Made by a program: the position numbers and the translations under genes
Part shown: positions 49,162 through 59,200 of the stretch, piece after piece
Layout of the letters: each line of letters begins with the position of its first letter
Numbering within the stretch: position 1 is the stretch's first letter
The notes under the pieces: model-generated
Databases searched by the model: none
What the model saw: only the letters and a program-made list of their open reading frames with translations
Told to the model about the DNA's origin: nothing
Source of the DNA: DATMQA01 sp035566895
Lineage (GTDB): Bacteria > Verrucomicrobiota > Verrucomicrobiia > Limisphaerales > UBA8199
Assembly: GCA_035566895.1 (NCBI GenBank)
Contig: DATMQA010000208.1
Coordinates: forward strand, 1-64,000
Direction: 5' to 3'
DNA: 64,000 nt

Positions 49162-50352
49162 TTAGCCCCCTGCTCCCACTTCGCCCTGGTATTTCGAATC
49201 GCGATGGAAGGTCAGTTCCGCCTGGCGCAGCTCGCCCTGGACCGAGATGGCGGCCATCGGAAGTGCATAAGTCCCATCCGGAAAGGCCAACCGATAGCTG
49301 AAGGTGCCGTCGGGCTGTAGCTGGATTGGCCGCCCGGCAATGCTGACCTGGGCATCGGGTTCGGTCGCCCCATAAATAACCAGTTCCGCATTTACATTGA
49401 GCCAAAAGCCTTTCCGGCCCTCGCCTCCCAATGGGCTGGAAACGGCCACCCCTGGCAAACTGAATTGAGCGGAGGCTAGCGAGCCACCCTGTTCGAACTG
49501 CGGTCGGAGCAGACGCTCGATTTGGTCCGACCCCAGCCACTCGTGCCGCGCCAGCGCCGGCCCAAGATATTCCGCCAGGGCGTTGTCTTGTGCCACAGTC
49601 CACGGTTCCCCGGGTCCGGTTTCAGCCTCCGGCATTGGGCCCGCGACGCTGGAAACACCCGCATCCCCGGCGGGAAGCTCGCGATTTTCCACGGACGGCG
49701 TGCTCGGCCCCGGCGGTGCCCGCAACTGCTCGGCACCCGTGGGTGCTCCCTTCAACCCTGGCAACGGCGTATCGGCAAAGAACGTCGCAAACCGCACCAT
49801 TTTGTCGCGGGCCGGGGCATCCGGCGGAGTCCGGACTGGCTCGGAGGTCGCAATCACGCGCCATTGGCGGTCCGCCTGGTAATAGCCGAGCTCGGCGCAG
49901 TAGGCGACCCCGGCGCGCTGGACCTGGATGAAGCAATGCTGCGCGTTGGGACCTGCACGCACTTCGGCCGGCGCCTGCCCGGCCTGGGCTTCGGGATGAA
50001 CCCGCAGGGACAGCTCGTGGGCGGCCGAGAGCCCGGCGAAACGGCGTTGCTGCTCCCCAGTAAGGTCCCAGTGCGCGTAGAGACAGTAAGGATCGCGAGC
50101 CGTTAAAAGCACCCGGCCCGTCCCGTAAGCCTCGGGCAACTCCGGTTCCGGGGCGGCTGCGGCAGCGGATGGAGCGGACGGCCTCGCCGGAGCGGGCGGC
50201 GGTGGCTCGCCAGGTTCGTCGTCTCCTTCCAGCAAAATCGACGGAATTTTCAGCGAGGGCGGCGCTGGTGCCGGCGGCGGCGCCGGCTCACCGGCGGCGG
50301 GTTCGCCCGGCGCGCTCGCCGTCTCATCAGGTCCCGATTGCTTCTCGTTCAT
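49162..50352 (-). CDS. DUF4912-domain protein
   Basis: A 396-residue protein beginning MNEKQSGPDETAS. Its first about 70 residues are Pro/Ala/Glu-rich and disordered. The DUF4912 domain follows (GRVLLTARDPYCLYAHWDLT, then ELSLRVHPE, AELGYYQADRQW). After a Pro-rich linker there is a C-terminal beta domain (GFWLNVNAELVIYGATEPDA, then SYRLAFPDGTYALP). DUF4912 proteins bind DNA or glycans by proposal only; the neighbouring GH57 gene suggests a role in alpha-glucan metabolism. The frame continues upstream through the 104-bp element, giving the artefactual RGHSCPQQ peptide, so ATG 50352 is used. Confidence 0.85.
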   Translation of the reverse strand: MNEKQSGPDETASAPGEPAAGEPAPPPAPAPPSLKIPSILLEGDDEPGEPPPPAPARPSAPSAAAAAPEPELPEAYGTGRVLLTARDPYCLYAHWDLTGEQQRRFAGLSAAHELSLRVHPEAQAGQAPAEVRAGPNAQHCFIQVQRAGVAYCAELGYYQADRQWRVIATSEPVRTPPDAPARDKMVRFATFFADTPLPGLKGAPTGAEQLRAPPGPSTPSVENRELPAGDAGVSSVAGPMPEAETGPGEPWTVAQDNALAEYLGPALARHEWLGSDQIERLLRPQFEQGGSLASAQFSLPGVAVSSPLGGEGRKGFWLNVNAELVIYGATEPDAQVSIAGRPIQLQPDGTFSYRLAFPDGTYALPMAAISVQGELRQAELTFHRDSKYQGEVGAGG

Positions 50353-50469
50353 CCCACAACTGCCCGCTATGGCGGGGTGCCGGTTTTGCTTTAATGCCGG
50401 AAACAATAGAGTGCGCGCGATGCCGGTGCAACCGGGATTTTGGGTTCTCGTCATCCTCCTCAGGGCCGA

Positions 50470-50573
50470 AGCGCGGACATTCCTGTCCGCAGCAACTTCC
50501 CAACGCCGAAGCGGCCTGGATTTGCTGCCAATCTCGCGCGTAACACATTGCTGCGGACAGGAATGTCCGCGCT
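50470..50573. repeat. 104-bp inverted-end element, copy 2
   Basis: The 25-nt ends 50470-50494 and 50549-50573 are exact reverse complements (outer part AGCGCGGACATTCC), each internally hairpinned. The centre is 54 nt. Same length and ends as copy 1 at 46602-46705. It lies between the divergent DUF4912 and AsmA-like genes. Confidence 0.92.
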
Positions 50574-50635
50574 CCGCCCGCTGGGACCTGCACCTCCATT
50601 CGCATGCTTGGTGTTTGGTGTTTGGCATTCCCCCC

Positions 50636-50664
50636 TTGCGCTCGTCTGCCTTTCGATGTTTATT
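50636..50664 (+). promoter_or_regulatory. Candidate promoter close to the AsmA-like start
   Basis: TTGCGC (50636-50641) and TTTATT (50659-50664) are 17 nt apart. The ATG at 50676 is 11 nt past the -10 box, giving a leader of about 5 nt. Confidence 0.35.
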
Positions 50665-50675
50665 AATTCTCACCT

Positions 50676-51449
50676 ATGAAAAAACTAGCCGTTCGTATTC
50701 TAATCGGTCTGCTGGTGCTCATCATCCTGGTCGTCCTGGCCATCCATTTCTTCCTCGATTCCGGCATCAAGCGCGGCATCGAGACGTTCGGCCCCCGCCT
50801 GGCCAAGGTCGAGATCAAGCTCGATTCGGTCAGCCTTTCCTTGCTCTCCGGCTCCGGCAAACTGAAGGGCCTCTTCGTCGGCAACCCGGAAGGCTTCAAG
50901 ACTCCCTCGGCCATTCAAGTCGGCACCGCCAGCCTGGCACTGCAGCCCGGCTCCTTGCTTTCCAGCAAGGTCATCATTCAGTCCATCAACGTGCAGGCGC
51001 CCGAAATCACTTACGAGACCGATTTCAAAAGCAGCAACCTCAAACGCATCCTCGCCAACCTCGAGACCGCCACCGGCTCGACCGATAACACCCCCGCCCA
51101 GACCAAAGAAGCCAACGCCGGCAAAAAACTCCAGGTAAACGACTTCCTCATCAGCGGCGCTAAATTGCACCTGGGCGTCACCACCGCTCTGGGCGGTACT
51201 TCGACTACCGTTCCTCTCGTCGACATTCACCTCAGCGATTTGGGCAAAGGTCCGGACGGCATCACGGCGGCGGAACTCACCAAAACAGTCCTGCAGGCCA
51301 TCGAAAAGGAAGCCGCTGCCGCGGCCGTACACGCCTTGTCCGATGTAAGCAAAGGCGCCACCGATTTGACCAAAGGCCTGCCCAACTCGGCCACCGGCGC
51401 GGTTGATTCTGTTACCAAAGGCATAGGCGGCTTGTTCAAGAAAAAATAA
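50676..51449 (+). CDS. AsmA/DUF748-like membrane-anchored protein
   Basis: A 257-residue protein. One N-terminal membrane segment (KKLAVRILIGLLVLIILVVL) is followed by an amphipathic beta-rich domain typical of the AsmA/DUF748 group: IKRGIETFGPRLAKVEIKLD, then LLSGSGKLKGLFVGNPEGF and SIDVQAPE-like blocks. Such proteins resemble lipid-transport chains of the VPS13 type and are placed in the inner membrane facing the periplasm. This copy is short compared with full AsmA (over 600). The C-terminus is helical and basic (GIGGLFKKK). Confidence 0.7.
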   Translation: MKKLAVRILIGLLVLIILVVLAIHFFLDSGIKRGIETFGPRLAKVEIKLDSVSLSLLSGSGKLKGLFVGNPEGFKTPSAIQVGTASLALQPGSLLSSKVIIQSINVQAPEITYETDFKSSNLKRILANLETATGSTDNTPAQTKEANAGKKLQVNDFLISGAKLHLGVTTALGGTSTTVPLVDIHLSDLGKGPDGITAAELTKTVLQAIEKEAAAAAVHALSDVSKGATDLTKGLPNSATGAVDSVTKGIGGLFKKK

Positions 51450-51614
51450 GAGGCAGGAGCCATCAGGCTCGGCGCGGACTACTGGCGTGAAACCTTGGAG
51501 CCGCCCCACCGGGAACGCCGTTTTAACGAGTAAAAGTCAGATTCAAACCTCTCCCCCGGTTGCCCTCTCACGGTCCGCGCTTTCAACACTCCTTCATTCC
51601 CCTCCACCGCCGTC

Positions 51615-52493
<879 letters not shown>

Positions 52494-52708
52494 GGATGCA
52501 GGATAAGCAGAGGCTCGTTGCATTCAAGCCCGCTCCTTGGCCGCACGGCTTCCGGCACCGCCGGGGTCTCCGGGAGCCGTTCTCGAGATCCTCAGCGCAT
52601 TCGGCGCCGTAAGCCGCAACCCAAAGTGCGAAGCGGACAGCGTTTGGAAAAGCCTTTTAAGCGCCCTCCAGGCGGTTTAAATTCCGTCTCGATGATTTTG
52701 CCCGACCC

Positions 52709-53740
52709 ATGAAAGCTCTCGTTCTCAAGGAATACAAGCGCTTGGCCTACGAAGAGGTGCCGCCGCCGCAACCCGGCCCCGGCGAGGTGCTCGTCGCGGT
52801 TAAGGCCTGCGGCATTTGCGGCAGCGACGTCCACGGAATAGACGGCAGCACCGGCCGGCGGCGTCCGCCTATCATCATGGGGCATGAGGCCGCTGGCGTG
52901 CTCGTCGGTCTGGCCACCGGCATCGACGGGTGGAAAGAGGGCGAGCGGGTAACGTTCGACTCGACCCTCTACTGCGGGCAATGTGATTACTGCCGGCGCG
53001 GCGAGTTCAACCTCTGCGACCGTCGGCAGGTGCTGGGCGTTTCCTGTGAGGATTACCGGCGGCACGGCGCCTTCGCCGAATTCGTCGCGGTGCCCCGGCA
53101 CGTTCTTTATCGCCTCCCCGAAGGATTGCCCTTCGAGCACGCCGCCATGGTTGAACCGTTTGCGATCGCCCTTCACGCGGTCCGTCGCGCCCCGCCGGCC
53201 CTCAATGACACCGTCGTGGTCGTCGGTGCTGGCATGATCGGTCTGGCACTCCTGCAAGCACTGAGTCACACCGGGTGCAGTCTCCTCATCTCAGTGGACG
53301 TCGCCGATGACCGTCTTGCTCTGGCCGGCAAACTCGGCGCAACCCACCTTATTAACTCCAGCAAAGAGAACGCCAGTGAAGCCATCCTCCGCCTCACCCG
53401 CAATCACGGTGCCGACCTCGCCCTGGAAGCCGTCGGCCTTACACCGACCGTGGACCTGGCTTTGCGCTGCGTGCGCAAAGGCGGCGCCGTCACCCTCGTC
53501 GGAAACGTCGCCCCCAAAATCGAGTTCCCGCTGCAAATCGCCGTCACGCGCGAGTTGACCGTTTACGGTTCGTGCGCCTCGCGCGGCGAGTATCCGGCCT
53601 GCCTGGAGATGATGGCCCGTGGCGCTCTGCAGGCCGCCCCGCTCCTAAGCGCCGCGGCTCCGCTGGCGGAGGGCGCCGCCTGGTTCGACCGGCTCTACCG
53701 CAAAGAACCGGGCTTGCTGAAGGTGGTGCTCAAGCCTTGA
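52709..53740 (+). CDS. Zinc-dependent alcohol/polyol dehydrogenase (MDR family)
   Basis: A 343-residue medium-chain dehydrogenase. The catalytic zinc site has Cys37 in CGICGSDVHG plus His59-Glu60 in IMGHEAAG. The structural zinc cysteines are C89, C92, C95 and C103 (CGQCDYCRRGEFNLC). The NAD(P) fold is VVVGAGMIGLALLQAL. The pattern fits sorbitol/threonine/galactitol dehydrogenases. An SDR gene starts 52 nt downstream on the same strand, so the two probably act in one catabolic pathway for a polyol or sugar acid. Confidence 0.9.
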   Translation: MKALVLKEYKRLAYEEVPPPQPGPGEVLVAVKACGICGSDVHGIDGSTGRRRPPIIMGHEAAGVLVGLATGIDGWKEGERVTFDSTLYCGQCDYCRRGEFNLCDRRQVLGVSCEDYRRHGAFAEFVAVPRHVLYRLPEGLPFEHAAMVEPFAIALHAVRRAPPALNDTVVVVGAGMIGLALLQALSHTGCSLLISVDVADDRLALAGKLGATHLINSSKENASEAILRLTRNHGADLALEAVGLTPTVDLALRCVRKGGAVTLVGNVAPKIEFPLQIAVTRELTVYGSCASRGEYPACLEMMARGALQAAPLLSAAAPLAEGAAWFDRLYRKEPGLLKVVLKP

Positions 53741-53792
53741 GCCGCCCTTCAATTCTTATTAAGCATTTGCTTTCAGTTCCGAAACGAATCCC

Positions 53793-54614
53793 ATGAACCA
53801 AAACCCCTTCGACCTTGCCGGCAAAATTGCGATCGTGACTGGAACCAGCCGTGGGCTGGGCCAGTACTTCGGCCGCGCATTGGCCCGTGCCGGTGCCGAC
53901 CTTGTAATCACCAGCCGCGACGCGGCCAGCCTCAAACCATTTCAGGCTGAAATTGAATCCCTGGGCCGCCGGGCGCTGCCGCTGGCCCTTGATGTGCGGC
54001 GTCACGAAAGCATTCAGAAAACCGTTGAGGCCGCAGTGGCTCATTACGGCAAAATCGACATTCTCGTCAACAACGCCGGCTGCAACGTCCGCAAGCCGGC
54101 CTTGGAAGTGACTTGGGACGATTGGAACCTGGTGCTCGAAACCAATTTGCGCGGCACGTTCTTTGTTTCGCAAGGCGTCGCCCGGCACATGGTCCAAAGA
54201 AAGTATGGCCGCATCATCAATATCGGCTCAGTCACCTGCGTCGCGGGCTATGCCGGCCTGGGCCCCTACGGCGCAAGTCGAGGCGGCGTGAAGCAACTCA
54301 CCATGAGCCTGGCCGACGATTGGGGTGTTCACGGCATTACCGTCAATTGCCTCGCGCCCGGCTGGTTCAAAACCGCCCAGAACGCCGTAATGTACGAAAA
54401 CAAAGAATGGGTCGATTACCTTTGCGACCGGATCCCTCTCAAACGCCCAGGCCAACCGCGCGACCTCGAAGGCGCGGTGGTTTTTCTGGCGTCCGATGCC
54501 AGCGAATATATCACGGGCCAGACGCTGCTGGTGGATGGCGGCATCTCCACCGGCGCGACTCGCGCCTTGCCTGTAACTCAGCGGGCTACTGAAGTGAGTA
54601 GGCTAAAAGGTTAA
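53793..54614 (+). CDS. Short-chain dehydrogenase/reductase with Arg in place of the catalytic Lys
   Basis: A 273-residue classical SDR. It has the cofactor motif TGTSRGLG (16-23), NNAG in ILVNNAGCNV, Ser in NIGSVTCVAGY, and the Tyr of the YxxxK motif. The motif reads YGASR (Tyr159 to Arg163) instead of YxASK. The rest, including GPYGASRGGVKQLTMSLADD and LVDGGIS near the end, is normal for 3-oxoacyl-ACP/gluconate reductase types. Arg at this position is unusual and may change activity or substrate. The last residues (VSRLKG) are coded by DNA of the short-repeat type. It follows the zinc dehydrogenase. Confidence 0.85.
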   Translation: MNQNPFDLAGKIAIVTGTSRGLGQYFGRALARAGADLVITSRDAASLKPFQAEIESLGRRALPLALDVRRHESIQKTVEAAVAHYGKIDILVNNAGCNVRKPALEVTWDDWNLVLETNLRGTFFVSQGVARHMVQRKYGRIINIGSVTCVAGYAGLGPYGASRGGVKQLTMSLADDWGVHGITVNCLAPGWFKTAQNAVMYENKEWVDYLCDRIPLKRPGQPRDLEGAVVFLASDASEYITGQTLLVDGGISTGATRALPVTQRATEVSRLKG

Positions 54615-54778
54615 AAAAGGGTACCGCAACGGTTCCATGCTCTCCGGCTTATTCGGCAAGCAATCGAGGAAACCTTTCTTCGAGCCAGGCATTCGTGTCC
54701 ATTTGCACTACTATCCATCAAATTTTGCGCAGCTTGCGCAAATCGCTTGTGTGCGTTCGCAAAAGTCGTGTCCCTCAT

Positions 54779-54814
54779 TTAACTCAGTTAACTCTTTTAA
54801 CCCATTTAACTCTT
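54779..54814. repeat. 9-nt array (TTAACTCTT type)
   Basis: TTAACTCAG, TTAACTCTT, TTAACCCAT and TTAACTCTT lie upstream of the DegT start, in a 281-nt gap without another gene. In the DegT frame they would give LTQLTLLTHLTL, almost the same peptide as the in-gene array at 4583. Confidence 0.9.
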
Positions 54815-54895
54815 TGGTTGCGGCTTTTGCGGAGGATGCCTTCCGGGTTTTTCCATATTGTTCCCTGGCCAGGTTGCGATTATCTTCCCCGCGCG

Positions 54896-56026
54896 ATGAG
54901 TAACCAGGCTCAGAAGAACGGAGCGGTCCCTTATCTCGATTTGCCCGCGCAAATGCGCGGGCTCCGCCGCGAGATTGACGCCGCCATTGCCCGCACCCTC
55001 GATAACTGCTCGTTTTGCCTCGGGCCCGACGTGGTGGAGTTCGAGAAGGATTTTGCCCGGTTTTGCGGCGCGGAGCATTGTGTTGGCTTTAACAGCGGTA
55101 CCTCTGCATTGCACCTCGCGTTGCTGCTGCTCGATATTGGCCCGGGGGACGAGGTCATTACCACACCTTGCACTTTCGTCGCGACCAGTTGGGCCATTTC
55201 CTATGTCGGTGCCAAGCCGGTCTATGTCGATATTGATGAGGCGACCTTCAACCTGGACCCGAAACTCGTTGAACGCGCCATCACCCCGCGCACCAAGGCC
55301 GTCATGCCGGTCCATCTTTACGGTCATCCGGCCGACCTGGACCCGCTGCTGGCGATTTGCCGCAAACACAAGCTGGCCTTGGTCGAGGATGCCGCCCAGG
55401 CGCATGGCGCCAAGTACAAGGGCAAAACCGTCGGCACCTTCGGCGCCATCGCCGGCTTCAGCTTCTATCCCGGCAAAAATTTGGGCGCGTACGGCGAAGG
55501 CGGCGCGCTGGTCACCAATAATGCGGCTTTTGCCGAGCGCGCGCGGGCCTTGCGCGAACACGGCTCCACCCGGCGTTATTATCACGACGAAATCGGCTTC
55601 AACTATCGCATGGAAGGACTCCAGGGCGCCGTCCTCGGCGTGAAGCTCAAGCACCTGGACACCTGGACCCGCGAGCGGCGCCGCGTCGCGCATCGCTACC
55701 ACGAATTGCTGGCCGATACTCCCCTTCAACTCCCGCTCGAGGCGGATTTCGCCCAGAGCGCCTGGCACCTCTACGTCGTGCGCCATCCGCGCCGCGATGA
55801 ACTCAAAAAACATCTTGAGGCCAACCACGTCGGCTGCGCCCTGCACTATCCCTTGCCGTTGCACCTCCAAAAAGCCTATGCCTACCTTGGCCACAAACCT
55901 GGCGCTTTCCCCATCGCCGAAAAAGCCGCCCGCGAGTGCCTCAGCCTGCCGATTTATCCCGAACTGACGGACAGCCAGCTCCAGACGGTAGCCAGCTCGG
56001 TCAAAGACTTTTTCCAAAAACGGTGA
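54896..56026 (+). CDS. DegT/DnrJ/EryC1-family PLP-dependent sugar aminotransferase (second copy)
   Basis: A 376-residue enzyme beginning MSNQAQKNGAVPYLDLPAQM. The family pattern is clear: GFNSGTSALHLALLLLDIGP, TPCTFVATSWAISYVGAKPV, VEDAAQAHGAKYKGKTVGTF and the PLP Lys in FYPGKNLGAYGEGGALVT. The end HLYVVRHPRRDELKKHLEAN matches the C-terminal dimer region. It aminates a keto sugar nucleotide for glycan synthesis (inference). The open frame upstream is built from a 9-nt array, so ATG 54896 is taken. It is clearly related to, but different from, the enzyme at 40653. Confidence 0.88.
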   Translation: MSNQAQKNGAVPYLDLPAQMRGLRREIDAAIARTLDNCSFCLGPDVVEFEKDFARFCGAEHCVGFNSGTSALHLALLLLDIGPGDEVITTPCTFVATSWAISYVGAKPVYVDIDEATFNLDPKLVERAITPRTKAVMPVHLYGHPADLDPLLAICRKHKLALVEDAAQAHGAKYKGKTVGTFGAIAGFSFYPGKNLGAYGEGGALVTNNAAFAERARALREHGSTRRYYHDEIGFNYRMEGLQGAVLGVKLKHLDTWTRERRRVAHRYHELLADTPLQLPLEADFAQSAWHLYVVRHPRRDELKKHLEANHVGCALHYPLPLHLQKAYAYLGHKPGAFPIAEKAARECLSLPIYPELTDSQLQTVASSVKDFFQKR

Positions 56027-56132
56027 CGAACAGGCCGGGCGCGCACAAAACTGCGCCTCGGGTTCAAGTCAATAGGAATTCAAACCTTGGCTTCGATCAG
56101 TTGTCGGTAAGTCAGCTTTCCCTTGCCCCTAT

Positions 56133-56166
56133 TTAACCTTTTAACCCTTTTAACTCATTTAACCCC
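56133..56166. repeat. 8/9-nt array (TTAACCCTT type)
   Basis: Units TTAACCTT, TTAACCCTT, TTAACTCAT and TTAACCCC in the gap between DegT and dnaE, 67 nt before the dnaE ATG. Same family as 4583-4618 and 54779-54814. Confidence 0.85.
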
Positions 56167-56232
56167 TCTCGAACCCCTGTGAACATCTCTTGCTTGCTCC
56201 GCGCCGAAGGCCGACAGTAAGTTGTTGTTTGC

Positions 56233-59200
56233 ATGGCGCACGCCGATTTTGTCCATCTTCACTTGCACACCGAGTACTCGCTGCTCGATGGCGCTTGCCG
56301 TTTGGACCGGCTGATGGACAAGGCCCATGAACTGAAGTTCCCCGCGCTGGCGGTGACCGATCACGGCGTCCTCTACGGCGCGATTGATTTCTACAAGGCC
56401 GCGCGGGAAAAGGGCATCAAACCGATCATCGGCTGCGAAGTCTATGTCGCCCCGGGCAGCCGTTTTGAGAAAAAAACCAGCACCGGTGGGCGCGATGTCT
56501 ATAACCATCTGGTGCTCCTCGCCAGGGACGAGACCGGCTACAAAAACCTCATCAAACTGGCGACCTCCGCCCACCTGGAAGGCTATTACTACAAGCCGCG
56601 CATCGATAAAGAGCTGCTCGCGGCTCACAAAGACGGGCTGCTCGCCCTCTCCGGCTGCCTGGCCAGCGAAATCCCGGAAGCCATTAACAAAGACCAGTTG
56701 GCCAGGGCGCGCGACGCCATCGACTGGTTCAAGCAGACTCTCGGCCCCGAGAACTTTTACCTCGAACTCCAGAACCACGGCCTCCCCGAACAGGCCAAGG
56801 TCAATCGGCACCTCATTCCCTGGGCCAAGGAATTCGGCCTCAAGCTCGTGGCGACCAACGATGTGCACTATGTGGAGAAGGGCCACTCACACGCGCACGA
56901 TTGCCTCATTTGCATCGGCACCCAGACGCAGTTGACCGATGCCAAGCGAATGAAATACTCCGAGCAGCAGTTCTACCTGCGCTCGGCCGAGGAGATGAAA
57001 GCCCGTTTTGCCGAAATCCCCGAAGCGGTCCAGAACACCCTCGAGGTCGCCGAGAAGTGCAACCTCGAAATTGAATTTGGTAAACTCCATTACCCGGTGT
57101 TCCATCCACCCGCCCCCTTCACGCGAGACAGTTTTTTGCGACAGTGGCTCGCTGAGGGCTTGCAAAAGCGCTATGGCCTGCTCGCCCGCGCCGAGGGGCA
57201 GGAATTTATCGTCGAGAAAGTTGAAGACCCTCGCCGGCTGCCGACGTTTTCCGAAGTCCAGAGTCGGGAGCCGGGAGTCGTCCCGCCGGTCGGAAGCGAA
57301 GAACAGCAGACGGACGCCGCCGTTCATGCGCTCCTCGACCGCCTCCAGCTCGAACTCAAGGTTATTGAGAAGACCGGGTTCAGCAGCTACTTCCTCATCG
57401 TGGGAGATTTCATCCGTTACGGCCACCAGAAGGGAATCGCCTGCGTGGCGCGCGGCTCCGCTGCCGGCTCATTGGTCACCTACCTGCTCGAAATCTCAAA
57501 CGTCGATCCGATTCGTTATGGCCTGCTCTTCGAGCGGTTCCTCAATCCCGAACGGGTCAACCCGCCGGATATCGACATCGACTTCGCCGACGACCGCCGG
57601 GCCGATGTCATCGAGTACGTCCGCCAGAAATACGGGCGCGATGCCGTCGCCCAGATTGTCACCTTCGGCACCATGGGCGCTAAATCCGTTGTGCGGGACG
57701 TCGGACGCGTTATGGGCCTGGCTTATGGCGATTGCGACCGGCTCGCCAAAATGATCCCGTTCGATCTCAAGATGTCCCTCGAAAAAGCGCTCAAACAATC
57801 CCCCGAGCTCAAGACCGCATATGATACCGAGGAGGTGACGCGCGAACTCATCGATACGGCTCTGGTGCTCGAGGACCTGTCCCGCAACGCCAGCGTTCAC
57901 GCCGCTGGCGTGGTCATCGGCGATCAACCGCTCGTTAATCTGCTGCCCCTCAAGCAGGACGAGGACGGCGGCATCGTCACCCAATACGCCATGGGACCGG
58001 TGGGCGATCTGGGCCTGTTGAAAATGGACTTCCTTGGCCTCAAGACCCTGACGGTCATCCGCAATACTTGCGAGATGGTCAGCCAGACCCGCGGAATCGA
58101 GGTGCCGATTGAAAACCTCCCGCTCGACGACGCCAAAACCTACGACCTGCTGAACAAGGCCAACACCCTCGGCGTGTTCCAGCTTGAATCCGGTGGGATG
58201 CGCGATCTCTGCCGAAAATTCCAAATCAGTTCCATCGAGCACATCACTGCTTTGATTGCGTTATATCGACCCGGCCCGATGGACCTGATCCCGGAATTCA
58301 TCGGCCGCCGCCAGGGCCAGGTGAAGATCGAATACGAGCATCCTTTGCTGGAGCCGATTTGCCGGGAGACCTATGGTATCATGGTCTATCAGGAGCAGGT
58401 CATGCAGGCGGCCCAGGCCCTGGCCGGTTACACCCTCGGTGGCGCCGACCTGCTCCGGCGCGCCATGGGTAAGAAGAAGGCTGAGGAGATGGCCAAACAG
58501 CGCGATATCTTCGTCAAAGGTTGCGCGCGGGTAAACCAGATCCCCGCAGCCAAGGCCAATCAAGTTTTCGATTTGCTCGAAAAATTCGCCGGGTACGGCT
58601 TTAACAAATCCCACGCCGCCGCTTACGCCATCGTGGCCTATCAAACCGCCTACCTGAAGGCCAATTACCCGGTCGAGTTCTTCTGCGCGATGATGACCAA
58701 CGACATGGCCGATACCGAAAAGCTGAGCCAATATATCGCCGAGGCTCGCGCGATGGGTATCGAAGTCCTGCCACCCGATGTCAACGAAAGCCAGGTGTTC
58801 TTCGCCCCCGCCATGAATCGAACCGCCGCGCTCCAGCCGGCCACGAACGGTGCGCCTGCCAACGGCGCGGCGGAAGCTCCCGGCGGCGCCATCCGGTTCG
58901 GCCTGGCAGCGATCAAGGGCGTCGGCGAAATCGCCGTCGAAGCGATCCTCAAAGCCCGCGGCGAAGGCGGTAAATTCCACTCCCTCTCGGAAATGTGCGA
59001 GCGGGTCGACGGTCGCTCCGTCAATCGCAAGGTCCTCGAGGCCCTCATCAAATGCGGCGCCTGCGATAGCCTCGGCAAAACGCGCGCCACCCTTTTTTCC
59101 CAGGCGGACCGCACCCTGATGCGCGCTGCCGGCGTGATTGCCGACCGCCAGCGCGGGCAAAGCTCCCTCTTTGGCGCCTTCGAAGACCGGGCGGCTTCTG

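Noticed and set aside
50353..50673. N-terminal extension of the DUF4912 protein by 107 codons
   Set aside because: The codons come from the 104-bp inverted-end element and neighbouring non-coding DNA; the protein proper starts MNEKQSG.
54806..56017. Minus-strand frame opposite the second DegT gene
   Set aside because: The plus strand has all DegT motifs and the PLP Lys; no family features are found in the minus frame.
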